Assembly (NCBI GenBank): GCA_009809945.1 | Contig: WTPW01000404.1 | Span: 79,305-143,304 of the forward strand | Source: Gigaspora margarita | Taxonomy: Eukaryota; Glomeromycota; Glomeromycetes; Diversisporales; Gigasporaceae | DNA length: 64,000 nucleotides | Direction of reading: 5' to 3' | Shown here: positions 36,580 to 47,450 of the stretch, in pieces | Position numbering within the stretch: position 1 is the stretch's first letter | Layout: each line of letters opens with the position of its first letter | The notes under the pieces: generated by a model | The model's database searches: none | Told to the model about the DNA's origin: nothing | Seen by the model: only the letters and a program-made list of their open reading frames with translations | Program-made: the position numbers and the translations under genes

Positions 36580-36700
36580 GCATCAATATCTTGTAATCTT
36601 GTGATCAGATTGAATTAACTTAGTAATATTCAATTTGTCTTGATGAGACAAAATTGAATAGCATATAATTCATTTACTTGGATTAATGAGTTATAAATTT
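36580..36700. repeat. Second, weaker palindrome of the same family
   Basis: ATATTCAATTTGTCTTGATG and ACAAAATTGAATAGCATAT form the core, and the outer arms are only partly complementary. It immediately follows the stronger copy. Confidence 0.55.
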
Positions 36701-36707
36701 TCTTTCT

Positions 36708-37342
36708 TATAGTCTGGTGCAAAAAGATTTGTACCTCAAACAGCTCTGATTCAAATATTTTTTGTACAAATTAATTTTGGATTTTTTTAATTTAATATTA
36801 TCATTAGGTTACTGGATTCATAAAAATAAATTTTTTTTGATAATTTTATTGATTCAATAAAAAAATTTATTAATAGTAGCTTTTTTTAATAATTTTTACT
36901 ATATAATTTACTATAGTAATTTTTATAATTTTTATATACACATATATAGTAAAAAAAATCAAATCATCTTGCTTAAAAGCTTAATTTTTTCACAACCAGT
37001 AATTCAATTTTGCTCAAAATTTAACCATACCTTTATCTTATGCACATTAATGCACTTGCATAGTACAAACTCATACAACTACATATTGGTTGCGAAATTA
37101 TTTAAAATATCTTTTTTTTTAAAAAAAAATATCTTTTTTTTTTGAATACAGCAAATTGTACATGCTTAATTATTAAAATAAAACAATGTTATAACAATAA
37201 AAATAATATAATAAGTTAGATTAAAACCTATTTTATTTGATATTAAAAAATTTTTAATAATTAATTAAAAATATAAAAACTTTTACATAGAATCGAAATT
37301 ACAAAATTTTTTGAGGTACAAAACTTTCTGCACCAGACCATA
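36708..37342. mobile_element. TA-flanked non-autonomous element
   Basis: The left end TATAGTCTGGTGCAAAAAGA and the inverse of the right end TATGGTCTGGTGCAGAAAGT continue into TTTGTACCTCAAA on both sides, giving inverted repeats of about 33 bases. The TA flanks suggest Tc1/mariner. About 635 bases, no transposase. Confidence 0.82.
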
Positions 37343-37671
37343 CCTGTATTATATAATATCCATTTCTAGTTTATATATTAAAATATAAGATTTTGTTAAC
37401 AAGTATTCACTTTTAATTTTATAAAAATTTTGTTTTCAGTATGTTATAAATTGTTAATAAAATTTAAATATAATTTAATAAAATCAATAAAATAACATTT
37501 TAATAAAAATAAATATAAATATAAAAAAATAAAAATAAAATTATTAAATAAATATTTAAACTACAATATTTATGAACTATATATTATAGTATTAAAAAAA
37601 ACCTGCAACAGGAAAAAAAAATAAACATATAGTTGTTCAAAAAATAATAAATTAAAATATAAAATTATATC

Positions 37672-40600
37672 TTAATTTTGAAGTTCCTTATCAAGAATTG
37701 CTTCTAAATCAATATTAGAATTTTCATTATTTTCTGATAATTGCTGGTCATTTAAAAATGAATTATTTTCAGGTTCATTATTATCATAAAAATTTAAATC
37801 CATCAATTCTGCTATAAGCAAATCATTAAAATTAGATTCATCTTCTTCATCAGATAAATCAAAACTATTATCTTCATCTTAATTATTATTCTCTTCTTCT
37901 TCATTTAAGCTTCTAAAATTTCATTAATTGTAGTTTCAAATTCATTTTTATTAAAATTTTCATTAGAAAAAAATTTTAATTCAAACTTCATATTTGTAAT
38001 ATAAAATGAGTGAATTTGTGCCATTGATTGAAGATGATTAATATCTAATCTAAAAATAAATTTAAATATAAATTTAAATTAATAAAATTATATATATATT
38101 ATTAATTTGATATATATTATAAATAGAAAAAATCTAAATAGTGTTTCTATATATATTGTGTCTCTCTATATATTAATAGCTATTAAATAAAATTAGAAAT
38201 AAGATTAATATTGATTGGAATTAAAGTTAGAATTAGAGTTAGAATAGAGTAAAATTACAAAAGAATCATTTTTGTTAGTTATATAACAGAAGTAACTCTA
38301 ATAGAATTTTGAGAAATACAAAGTATATAAGACATCATTTAGTTAAATATTTAAAATTATTATTTAAAATTTTTTAAATATTTAAAAATAGAAATAAATA
38401 TAATTTAATATTAATATTTTAAATTATATTAATTATACCTAGTTCTTTTTTTTCCAATCATCCAGTTCAATATAGAAAAAACTCTTTCGCATGCTGCTTG
38501 ATGAGGAACTATAGAAAACATTTTTAATGCTAATTGCTATATATAATTATTTGGTTGTTTACATGTTGTCCACCAAAGTTCAGGTGTATCATAATTTTCA
38601 TTATATTCCATATCATTTGGTGGCAAATTTTCTGAATATTTTTAAAGTTGTGTTAATAAAATTTCATAAGTATATTTTTTAAGATGATAACTTTTTCAAA
38701 TTTTCACAGCATGTAAGAAAATTTTACAAAATACTTTATCTTTACATCCTTTTCCTAAAATAAAATTTAATTAAATTAATTATATTGATTTAAATAAATA
38801 AAATAAAACCTACGTCTATATTTAGGATATAAAAAATAAACAAGAAGATAAGTTAAAATATCAAATTGCTTCCAATACTTATTATAAATTTTAATGCATA
38901 GGTTTTTAAAGTTTAAATCTATAATGTTTGAAATATTTTTAATAGCAATTGCCATTTTAACTAATTTTAAAAAGCATAATGCCATATTGCTCGATTTTGC
39001 TTCAACTGCTTGAATTGCTCTTTTAGCAGGTGCAAGTATATTTTCTAATTGTTCTACATCCTGCCAGAACTGACGATTATGAAGAATATTTTTTATAGAT
39101 ATAGCATTTTGAAAAATTTCAGGTTGATTTTCAAGAACCTAAAATAAAATATAATTATAAATTAAAAAATAACCTATTATTTAAAATAAACTATTTTTAA
39201 TTATATTTTAATTATAAGACCTCAGGTCTGATAGCATAGCGGTTATGCTCTGAGGTTGCAAATCGGAAGGTTGCCAGTTCGAATCTTGTTGGCAGCAAAC
39301 ATTAATTTCTATGAAGAGGCTTAGTTCAACATATTAGGGAACTAAAACACTGTGGTACCAGGGACCCAAGATGTCAATGTAGGATGGACCTAATATGAAC
39401 AGCAGGGCCATGGAGGCTTAGACTTGGTGTCTAAAACCCTTGGGGTTTGAACTTTTTAGTTTGGAACTACAATTTGTTTAACCGAAGTCACGAGACGTAG
39501 TGATGATCAAGTTACGAACTCCTGGCAGTGTTTACTGAGAAGCTAGGCCATATGCGGTTTGGTAGAACAGTAAGTCCAGAGGTAAAATCTGGAACAATAA
39601 GACTATGAGGACTTTTGTCCTACTATAGCCAACTTTAGGCCACAGATAAAGTAGTCTGAGTCAGGATTTTTTTATATGTAATTGTTGATCTTCTTTGTAC
39701 AATATAATGTATAAATAATTTTATCTAATTAATAAAAATGATATGCCAAATGGTCTCAGTTGTTAAACATTAAAGAATTATATTTTAATTATTATAATAA
39801 AAAATAAAATTATTTACATTTTTAAGGCTATTTTCTAATCAAATAATAGAATTACAACAATTCCATGCTGTAAACCATCTTGTTTTTACTAAAGTTTTTA
39901 ATCCACCATCTTTTATAAAAGAATTAATAATATTTTCTTAAAGAGCAGCACCAGCACGGTAAGAAGTTTTAAAAAATGTTATTAAATTTTGACATTTTGT
40001 GAAAACATTTTTAGCAAAATCTAATTTAATAATATGAAAAGTTATAAGATTAATATGATGAGCTATGCATCTTATAGGTAAAATGTAAGAATATTTAGTA
40101 GCAAGTATTTGTTTTGCTAATTGCATAGCAAATTCTGCATCTGAAACTATAGCTGCAAATTTTTTAGTACCAACTGAAATTAAAACTTTTCAATTTCAGA
40201 AGCATTAAAAGAATCTGTATAAGATTTGCTTGATTCATCTACTAAGCTATAAATATATTGCTGTAATAATTACAAAAGCATAAATAGATTTTTCTAAAGG
40301 GTTAGACCACCTATCATAAGCTAATAAAAAAAATTACATTAATATAATTAAAATTATAAATAACAAATTTAAATATATTATTACCCAAAGTTAAATTATT
40401 TTCATGTTCAAGTTCCTTGTTAATTTTAATTAAAACAGTAGAAATTTCTTGACTTAAAATAGTTGATAAAAGAGTTTTTCTTTCAGGAGGGATATAACCA
40501 AGACAAAGATATTGAATAAAATCTATAAAATATAGATGTCTAGCAGTAGAAAATGGAATACCACAATATATAAAAAATCTAATTAATGCTTGATCAATTC

Positions 40601-40943
40601 TATCTTTTTTACTTTTTTCAATTTTTGTTGATGATTCATTAAAATTTGTTATTAATTTTTCAGAACTACCATCTTTTTTTTTTAATTTTTTATCAGAACT
40701 AATAGTAGCTAATATTTCTAAATATTCTATTTTAATATCATTTGGTACACTATCAGAATATAATGCTAAATGAGATTTTAATTTATCTGGTCGTCCTCTA
40801 CTCCATTTTTTAGAACAATATAAACATACTGCTGAATAGTGACCTTCTCCTATAGATTCTTTAGTAAAATAATCCCAAACATCATCTACTTTACGGCCTC
40901 TTTTAGTTTTTTTAGAAGTATTTTCCGATATGGTATCAGACAT
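37672..40943 (-). pseudogene. hAT-family transposase with BED zinc finger, decayed and split by a SINE
   Basis: Codes for a hAT transposase. Parts on the minus strand are in family order. The start MSDTISENTSKK lies at 40943. A BED-type finger follows (VWDYFTKES, CLYCSKKW, then SHLALYS, where the last metal ligand of the family is not obvious). A helical region reads ALIRFFIYCGIPFSTARHLY. IRCIAHHINLIT and ITFFKTSYRAGAAL lie at 39938-40126. FWQDVEQLENILAPAKRAIQ and MALCFLKLVKMAIAIKNI lie at about 38776-39100. The hATC dimerisation motif ACERVFSILNWMIGKKRTR is near 38440. An acidic tail ends at 37672 (LDKELQN). Stops and frame changes lie between the parts, and a 560-base SINE interrupts it at 39216-39775. 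Some gaps look like short introns. The terminal repeats of the parent element were not identified. Confidence 0.85.
39216..39775 (+). mobile_element. tRNA-derived SINE with 17-bp target duplication
   Basis: The head resembles a tRNA with both internal RNA polymerase III promoter boxes: box A TAGCATAGCGG at about 39232-39242 and box B AGTTCGAATC about 40 bases later. A unique body of about 480 bases follows, with no protein. It is bounded by a perfect 17-bp direct repeat, AATTATATTTTAATTAT (39199-39215 and 39776-39792), the mark of LINE-machinery insertion. There is no long poly-A tail, so the 3' end may match a partner LINE that is absent from this window. It has landed in the hAT transposase relic. 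Confidence 0.88.
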
Positions 40944-41051
40944 AATTAATTGGTTAAATTTTAAAAAGTTAAACAACATGGTTTTTAAAAATTTATATCT
41001 AAATTAAACTTACAAAAAACTTTATAAATCTTATTAGAAAAACTAAATTTT

Positions 41052-41143
41052 GGGCTTAAAGTTTATAATCTAACAAACTTAGCCTCAAAAATTATATTAT
41101 TTTTGAGGCTAAGTTTATTTGGTTATAAACAAAAATTTGAAGC
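41052..41143. repeat. Hairpin repeat
   Basis: AACTTAGCCTCAAAAAT and its inverse face each other, with partly matching outer arms (GTTTATAATC / GGTTATAAAC). About 90 bases between the hAT relic and the next element. Confidence 0.65.
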
Positions 41144-41163
41144 CTAGATATTTTCAAATATAA

Positions 41164-42246
41164 TACAGTCAGGGAACATACCGAATTAGAAAATCTGATT
41201 CTAGAATGAACTACACATGATTCTCACACTTGATTGGTTCTTGTGCACGTTTTTGCAACCATTATTCAGAAATTTTTTATTCGTTTAATTCATTATTACA
41301 AACTTTACAAACTTACATGAATAGGTTGTAGAAGACGTTTAGTTTAAATAATCCACAATAATCCACTTCAGTTTACTTTTGCTAAAAAAGTAGTTGAGAA
41401 CCGAAATCTGGAGAACTGTTTTGTATATAGATGCTTAATCTTACTGAAATGGTGTCCAGTAAACTACTTTTATTTCACTATGTTTATGCTTAACACTATA
41501 GTATGTTGTTAAATTATTCAATATTTATGTTTTATGCTTATGGTCATCGCTTGTTATAGTTGAAAGCTATCTCTTTTATTGAAATTTATTTACTATTTTT
41601 TGATGATTTTATTAATGAACTTGGTGATTAAGTTTTTTTTTTTTTGTCAGTTATTCTAATGTTTTATTTATTTATTTAGATTCTAAGCTAAGAAATATAA
41701 CTGCAAAAGGATTGAGATACGTTTATTATTATAGAATAATATATGGTTTCATCAAGTATTATGAAAAAGTATAAGTAAAAAGGTGGATTAGTTTATCGAC
41801 GATATGTCACATTCTATTCATTAAAATTAACTGATTTTTACACCATTCAATTCGCCTCATTGAGATGAATTGAATGGTATAAAAATCGTTTCATTTGGAT
41901 TAATATTTGGGGAGATATCTTCATATTTTTATATTTGTAACAAACAATTAGAATAGGATTTTTTACTAATAAATCGATCTTAGTATGTTAATTAAATTAT
42001 TAATAATACAAATTTCTATATGAATTTAAAATTTGGTGAAATTTGAGCAACTTTCTGTTAATAAAGATTCATAATATACGTTTCATATTATCGTTTAAAT
42101 TTCTTTATTTTCAAATTCGTGATTTGATTGGCTGATTTTCATGTGATTTACATGTAACCAAAATGTCTAAGATCATTTGATCGACAATTGTATACCACAA
42201 AAGGTGCGATTGACACTATCCTTATTTGGTATATTCCCTGACTGTA
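41164..42246. mobile_element. TA-flanked non-autonomous element, 1.1 kb
   Basis: Ends TACAGTCAGGGAACATACC and the inverse TACAGTCAGGGAATATACC, with TA at both ends as in Tc1/mariner elements. The interior is AT-rich with no transposase. It includes a palindrome at 41820-41910 (ACCATTCAATTCGCCTCATT and its inverse) of the family seen at 36386-36550. Confidence 0.85.
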
Positions 42247-43264
42247 ATAATTCTTTCTATCGCTAGTTCATACTAATATTTTGATAATATCACCACTATT
42301 TGTCTGTTGGCTTTTTATATTTGTGCTAAACAAATGGCTTGTGAGATTTATATCATATTAACAATTATAAAACATTTATATAGGCTAATCTTTATGGGCA
42401 ATTATTTTAAAACCCAGACCAATTTTATATATAATGTAATAACATTTTGGCCTGGATTCAAAAATTGTCCATAAAAAACATTTGGTTGGCTCGCTAGCTA
42501 ACAACAAAAAATTGGGCTTTACACTTTGTTTTAATGGCTTCTAAAAATTTAATCATATAATTAATTGATATATAATTATTTCATTTTATTGCCAATATGA
42601 TTTTTCAAGGCTGAGTCTGTTAATGTTGAATTATAAACGCAGAAGCTCAAAACACAGTTTTCTTTGATGGTTGTTAAATGCCAAAATTTGAAGACTGCAC
42701 TATTATTGGTTCAAAAATTCTCATAGTGCTATTATTATCTGCAATTAACATTTAAATATTAAAATTTTCAGGTCATTTGATAGAAAAATCACCATTTTGT
42801 ACTTGTTTTCAAATGATGATTTTCCTAGCAAGTGACCTATTATTAATTTTGGCATTAGCATGAATATCTCTTAAATAATGTAAAAATATTAAGATCATAA
42901 ATTTATGCAGAATACAATAGCTATAATAAATTTTAAAACATAGAAGTATGTATGTTGGCATGTATTACTTATCTATGCCATAAATGCTATTATTGTAATC
43001 TGACAATGACGTTATTTTCAATCAATTAGCTCACAAAAAATGTTCTCAAACAATGAATTATAAACTGATTATCCAAAAAATATAAATCACTACGTTTAAG
43101 TCAAATAAAACCTAGACCTACAAACCCTAGTCATCACATATACTAAATCAAAAATTAATACAAAATCAAATTCGAAAAAATATTTAATAATATGTTATTT
43201 AAAGGAAAACATAATGCAGTAAAGAATTTTAACAAACAGCATCATAGCAGATAGTATTTCATTA
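42247..43264. other. Intergenic stretch with two small hairpins
   Basis: 42390-42476 is a hairpin with arms TTTATGGGCAATTATTTTAA and the inverse TTTATGGACAATTTTTGAAT. 42770-42838 has arms AGGTCATTTGATAGAAAAAT and the inverse AGGTCACTTGCTAGGAAAAT. Both are probably miniature elements. No gene was recognised. Confidence 0.55.
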
Positions 43265-43460
43265 TGGCATTATGGCATTATGGCTTTATGGCTTTATGGC
43301 ATTACAGCATTACAGCTTTATAGCATTATGGCTTTATAGCATTATGGCTTTGCGGCATTATGGCATTATGGCACTCAGTAATTACAGCAAAAAATATGGC
43401 AATGCCATAACCATATTAATTTGTAAAATTAATTCTACCACCAACTATAGCTACTACTAT
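43265..43460. repeat. Decayed GCCATAAT minisatellite
   Basis: Read on the minus strand, units are AATGCCAT instead of the AATGCCGT found at 35397-35565. The flank GCTATAGTTGGTGGTAGAAT matches that locus. It is the same element in opposite orientation with most CG changed to CA or TG. Confidence 0.75.
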
Positions 43461-43751
43461 CCAATTGAATTTTGTATTTGGTTATAACACAGTAATTATC
43501 TTTGTTGTGTCGTGTGTAGCAGGCTTGTTGGTTTAAGTTAGGGTATCCAGGATTATATGATGCGATAAGGTAAATTATGCGATGCGACTGATTATGCGAT
43601 TTCAGTAATTCATATGATCTTTCAGAATCAATTTCATTTTTTTATCTTCGTCAAATCACTCATGCTTTTTTGAATGCCTGTAGATCACCCAAAAAAAATT
43701 TTACCCCCCATGTGATCATATTTTTATTGGATTGTCTAACATAATGAATTT

Positions 43752-44480
43752 ACAAACATTAGTACGAACGTTAGTATGAACATTAGAATGAATGTTAGTA
43801 CTAACGTTTATACTAATGTTCATGATTAATTTTATGCTATCATTTGTACTAACGTTAGTACAAACGTTAGTACTAATGTTCATACTAACGTTCATGCTAA
43901 CTTTTGTACTAATTTTTTACTAATGTTCATACTAATGTTTGTACGAACATTAGTACTAACGTTCATGCTAACATTTATGCTAATGTTCATGTTAACGTTT
44001 GTATTAATATTCATACTAGTGATGCCACTGAAATTGATTTTTGAAAAAGACCTATTTCGTCTTCATTAGAGAAAATTAAAATTTTTTATAAGGAAGAGCA
44101 AATAAAATTTATATAGATAAGTTACTTATAATTTCGTCTATTCAAAAAAAGTATCAAATAATTTCGTCTTTCAAGTAAAATAGGTCAAAAACAATTTTGT
44201 CTTCAAATTTTAATTTCAGGTTTTCAAACCTGAAATGCTTTCGTCCTCATGTATAGTTCATACTAACATTTGTACTAACATTCATAAAAGGTAGAATTTT
44301 TTACAAGAAAAAAATCAATTATTTAAAAGTTTTTAAAGCTTTTATTTATTTTATTATATGCGATTTTTTTTATTACAATAATACCAACGCTTATACAAAC
44401 GTTCATACGAAAGTTTGTACTAACATTCATACGAATGTTTATACTAACGTTTGTATGAATGTTAATACTAACATTTATAC
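43752..44480. repeat. Array of near-palindromic 12-mers
   Basis: Dozens of units of the type AACGTTAGTACT / AATGTTCATACT occupy 43752-44022, 44255-44285 and 44385-44480, so each unit nearly equals its own reverse complement. Two other segments interrupt it: 44023-44250, with repeated TTTCGTCTT, and a short AT-rich piece. Non-coding. Confidence 0.85.
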
Positions 44481-44497
44481 GAACATTAATACTACCA

Positions 44498-44806
44498 TAT
44501 GTATCCGAAATAAGCTACCTTTTTTGGCCAAATATTACACAAAAAAACATGGGGTAGCTTATTTTTGAAATATTGAGTTTTTTGAAAAAATTAAAAAAAA
44601 ACGTACTAATAAAAGTTGTCCAAATGATACCAAATTTTTACTATAAGTATATTTTAATGCTCTGAACAAGATTACTTAATGGCACTTTTGAAGTTTATTT
44701 AGTAAATTTAGACTTTTATATGTAGCAGCTGCTAACGGGTTTTTTAAGATTTTTGAAAAAATCAGGAGGTAGCTTATTTTAGATAGTAGCTTATTTTCGG
44801 ACATAT
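44498..44806. mobile_element. Miniature inverted-repeat element in the 12-mer array
   Basis: Left end TATGTATCCGAAATAAGCTA, and inverse of the right end TATATGTCCGAAAATAAGCT. GGTAGCTTATTTT also occurs once more inside each end. The 12-mer array resumes for a few units at 44810-44832. Non-coding. Confidence 0.75.
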
Positions 44807-44832
44807 ACAGTAACATTTATGCTAATGTTAGA

Positions 44833-45232
44833 CTAAACAGATGAAAAGAAACAAAAAAGTATATAGAAAGAAACTCTGAAAAAACATTGAAAGAAGCACT
44901 GAAAGAACAACAAAAAAGCACTAAAAGAACAATAAAAAAACACTGAAATAATGATAAAAGAAGTATTGAAAAACAACAAGAGAAGAAAAATGAAACAAGT
45001 ATAAAAAAAATAGGAAAAGCACCAAATAAGCAATAAAAAAACACTGAAAGACAATGAAAGAAGCAGAAAAACAATGAGAGAAGCACTGAAAAAGCAATTA
45101 AAAAAGACCCTGAAGAATGATGAAATAAATATTAAAAGAACTAAAAGAACAATGTAAAAAGCACAGAAAGAACAATGAAAGTATGACATAAAAGGTACTG
45201 AAAGAACAACAAGAAAGAAAATGTGTTTGAAA
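44833..45232. repeat. Purine-rich minisatellite
   Basis: About 400 bases with units like GAAAGAACAATGAAAGAAGC (roughly 22-24 bp), almost without T on the plus strand. The long Phe/Ser/Leu-rich frames on the minus strand are its pyrimidine complement and not membrane proteins. Confidence 0.8.
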
Positions 45233-45618
45233 ATTGTTAGCACATGGGAATTTTAGGGAGAAGAAAACACAAATCATGTGGGGTAAAAAATTTTGCGGAA
45301 GAGTTACTACTAATGCTTTTTTGTTTGATTATGCAAAGCATCTAAGATGTGAAAATTTGGTAAATTATGTGCATCTTATGCTTTCGCATAATTCTGGACA
45401 CCCAAGTTTAAGTAGAGTATTCAAATTTCAGTTTTATTTTGCATTTATATAAACAAAGTAAAATGGTAATACCCTTTGTCTTATAGCATTATTGATATTT
45501 ATGTATACATTATTTGGCAACAATTGTTGAATAGTAGCAATTTATAATTATGATTGGTTGGGAGTTACTCACTGAGTTTTAATTTGAATAAACATGATTA
45601 TATTGTAACACATGAAAA

Positions 45619-45796
45619 TACAGTCAACTCCCGCAATAGTCACATGCAAAAATTAGCATTTTATAGGCCTATTGTGAAATTGTGACTAAAGCAAGAAAGA
45701 ATTCATATAGTTTGTATGATCAGATAAATAAAATTAAGGTGACTATAGCACGATTGTGACTATAGCGAGATGTGACTATTTTGGGAGTTGACTGTA
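45619..45796. mobile_element. Tc1/mariner-type miniature element
   Basis: Ends TACAGTCAACTCCCGCAATA and the inverse TACAGTCAACTCCCAAAATA, TA-flanked, 178 bases, non-coding. Confidence 0.87.
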
Positions 45797-45970
45797 ATGG
45801 CAAGAAATTTTTCATGATCATATGAGTTTGCTGATTAACAAATTTATTGTAAAAAAATTCATTTAAAACTTGCTATTAAAATAAAATACAGTATGTAGTT
45901 AATGTTATATTAATTTGTATTGGTATTATCATTGATATCTATTCTAATTAATATAAAAAAATTCATTGTT

Positions 45971-46186
45971 GCAGCTAATGCTGAAAACAGCTGATGCTAA
46001 AATTTTGACCTATTTTGATACAAATTTTTAAAAGTTTTTGGGGTAATTTTGTTGGTTTTTTTTAGGGTTGGGTTAGAGTTTAGGGTTAGAATTGATTATT
46101 AAAGAGTATATGTGGATTTTAACAGGGCATATATTTTCAAATCATGTCCCCAAATTTTAGCATCAGCTGTTTTCAGCATCAGCTGC
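45971..46186. mobile_element. Miniature inverted-repeat element in satellite
   Basis: The left end GCAGCTAATGCTGAAAACAG and the inverse of the right end GCAGCTGATGCTGAAAACAG continue for about 35 bases with one or two mismatches. Non-coding. The family is unclear. Confidence 0.78.
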
Positions 46187-46299
46187 TTAAAAACTTACTT
46201 GTGATAATACACAGTATGCAGTTAAAGCTATTTTATTTTGTGTTGACATTATTGTTGATGTTCATTGTAATTTACTATAAAAAATTCATTTAAAAAACA

Positions 46300-47046
46300 T
46301 ACAGTCTGACCTTTCTATAGTCACACCTCATATATTCATACCTCTATATAAGCAACCAATATTAACTTAAATTTAGTAAAAAAAACCTCATTATAGTCAC
46401 AAAACAACTATAATCACTATTGCAAAAAAATTTTGATTTTTTATCAATTTTATTAATAATAAACCCTCATTATAATCACAAAGTTTGACTAAATATGGTC
46501 TGATTGGCTAATATTCATATTCATGTTTATTTAAAATTTTTTATTAAAAACACTTAAAGGCTTGACAGCAAATAACTATTAATGCAGTGGACCGATTTGG
46601 ATGAACCAACTATCAAAATTTGTTCTCAATGAGACGATTTTAACGAGCCCAAGATTATTAAAATCCAATCACAAGCTTTTGTAATCATTAAAAATTTGTG
46701 TCACTTCACGTGCTTAAGAATTGATTAAATTAAAACATCTATGTAAAAAATCCTTAAAGATCTTAGCATTTTGTAACTAGATTTAGACAATTTTAGACTC
46801 TTTAGAATTGTCTTATTGAGTCAAACACTCTGGTGGTCATTTAAACCAAATTAGGCCACTGGATCAAAAGTTATTTACTATTAAACATTTTAAAAATTTT
46901 AATAGTATTTCAAATATGCAAAAATATATTACTTATTGGCCTTTGGGCATGAGACCATGGCAAGGTATTTTATTTATAGTCACATCTCTATATAATCACC
47001 AAAATAGAGCATGACCAACTTGTGATTATAGAGAGGTCTGACTGTA
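46300..47046. mobile_element. TA-flanked non-autonomous element, 0.75 kb
   Basis: Ends TACAGTCTGACCTTTCTATA and the inverse TACAGTCAGACCTCTCTATA, with repeated CTATATAATCAC-type phrases near the ends. No transposase. It sits between two satellite units. Confidence 0.87.
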
Positions 47047-47450
47047 CTTGCTATTGCAGTGGCACATAGTATGTAGTTAAAGTTATGTTAGTTTGTATTG
47101 GTATTACAGCATTATTGATAATGTTTATTATTTTCTGTAAAAAATTCATTTAAAAACTTGCTATTGTGATGACATGCAGTATGTAGCTAGTTTGAATTGC
47201 CAATGTCATTGATGCCTATTGTAATTTGCTATAAAAAATTTATTCAAAACTTAACAGCTATAGTAATACTTGGTATATAGCTAAAGCCATATTAGTTTGT
47301 ATTAGCATTATCACAAAGTGAAAACAAGCAGCTTGCTGCAAAAATTTAGCAACTGTAAAGTCATAGCATAGAATTCTAAAAATAGAGAAAACAATGAAAT
47401 AATGACTCCAAATAGATGATGACAATAATAATAATAATAATAGCTGCAAA

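Larger units (their letters stand above)
45866..47320. repeat. Satellite of about 110 bp, orientation 1, with insertions
   Basis: Units of the form ACTTGCTATTGTGATGACAT, CAGTATGTAGTTAAAGTTAT, TTAGTTTGTATTGGTATTA and CTATAAAAAATTCATTTAAA occur at 45866, 46189, 47046, 47156 and 47250. Two mobile elements (45971-46186 and 46300-47046) interrupt them. The reverse complement of this unit makes up 55100-56341 and 60760-60880. Confidence 0.8.

Noticed and set aside
39216-39300. A free-standing tRNA gene
   Set aside because: The pol III boxes are present, but the segment is the head of a 560-base unit bounded by a 17-bp target duplication, and acceptor-stem pairing is not evident. It is a SINE.
44817-45243. 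Two long, hydrophobic Phe/Leu/Ser-rich frames on the minus strand
   Set aside because: They are the pyrimidine complement of a purine-rich minisatellite. Two frames are open at once, and composition alone explains the apparent membrane segments.
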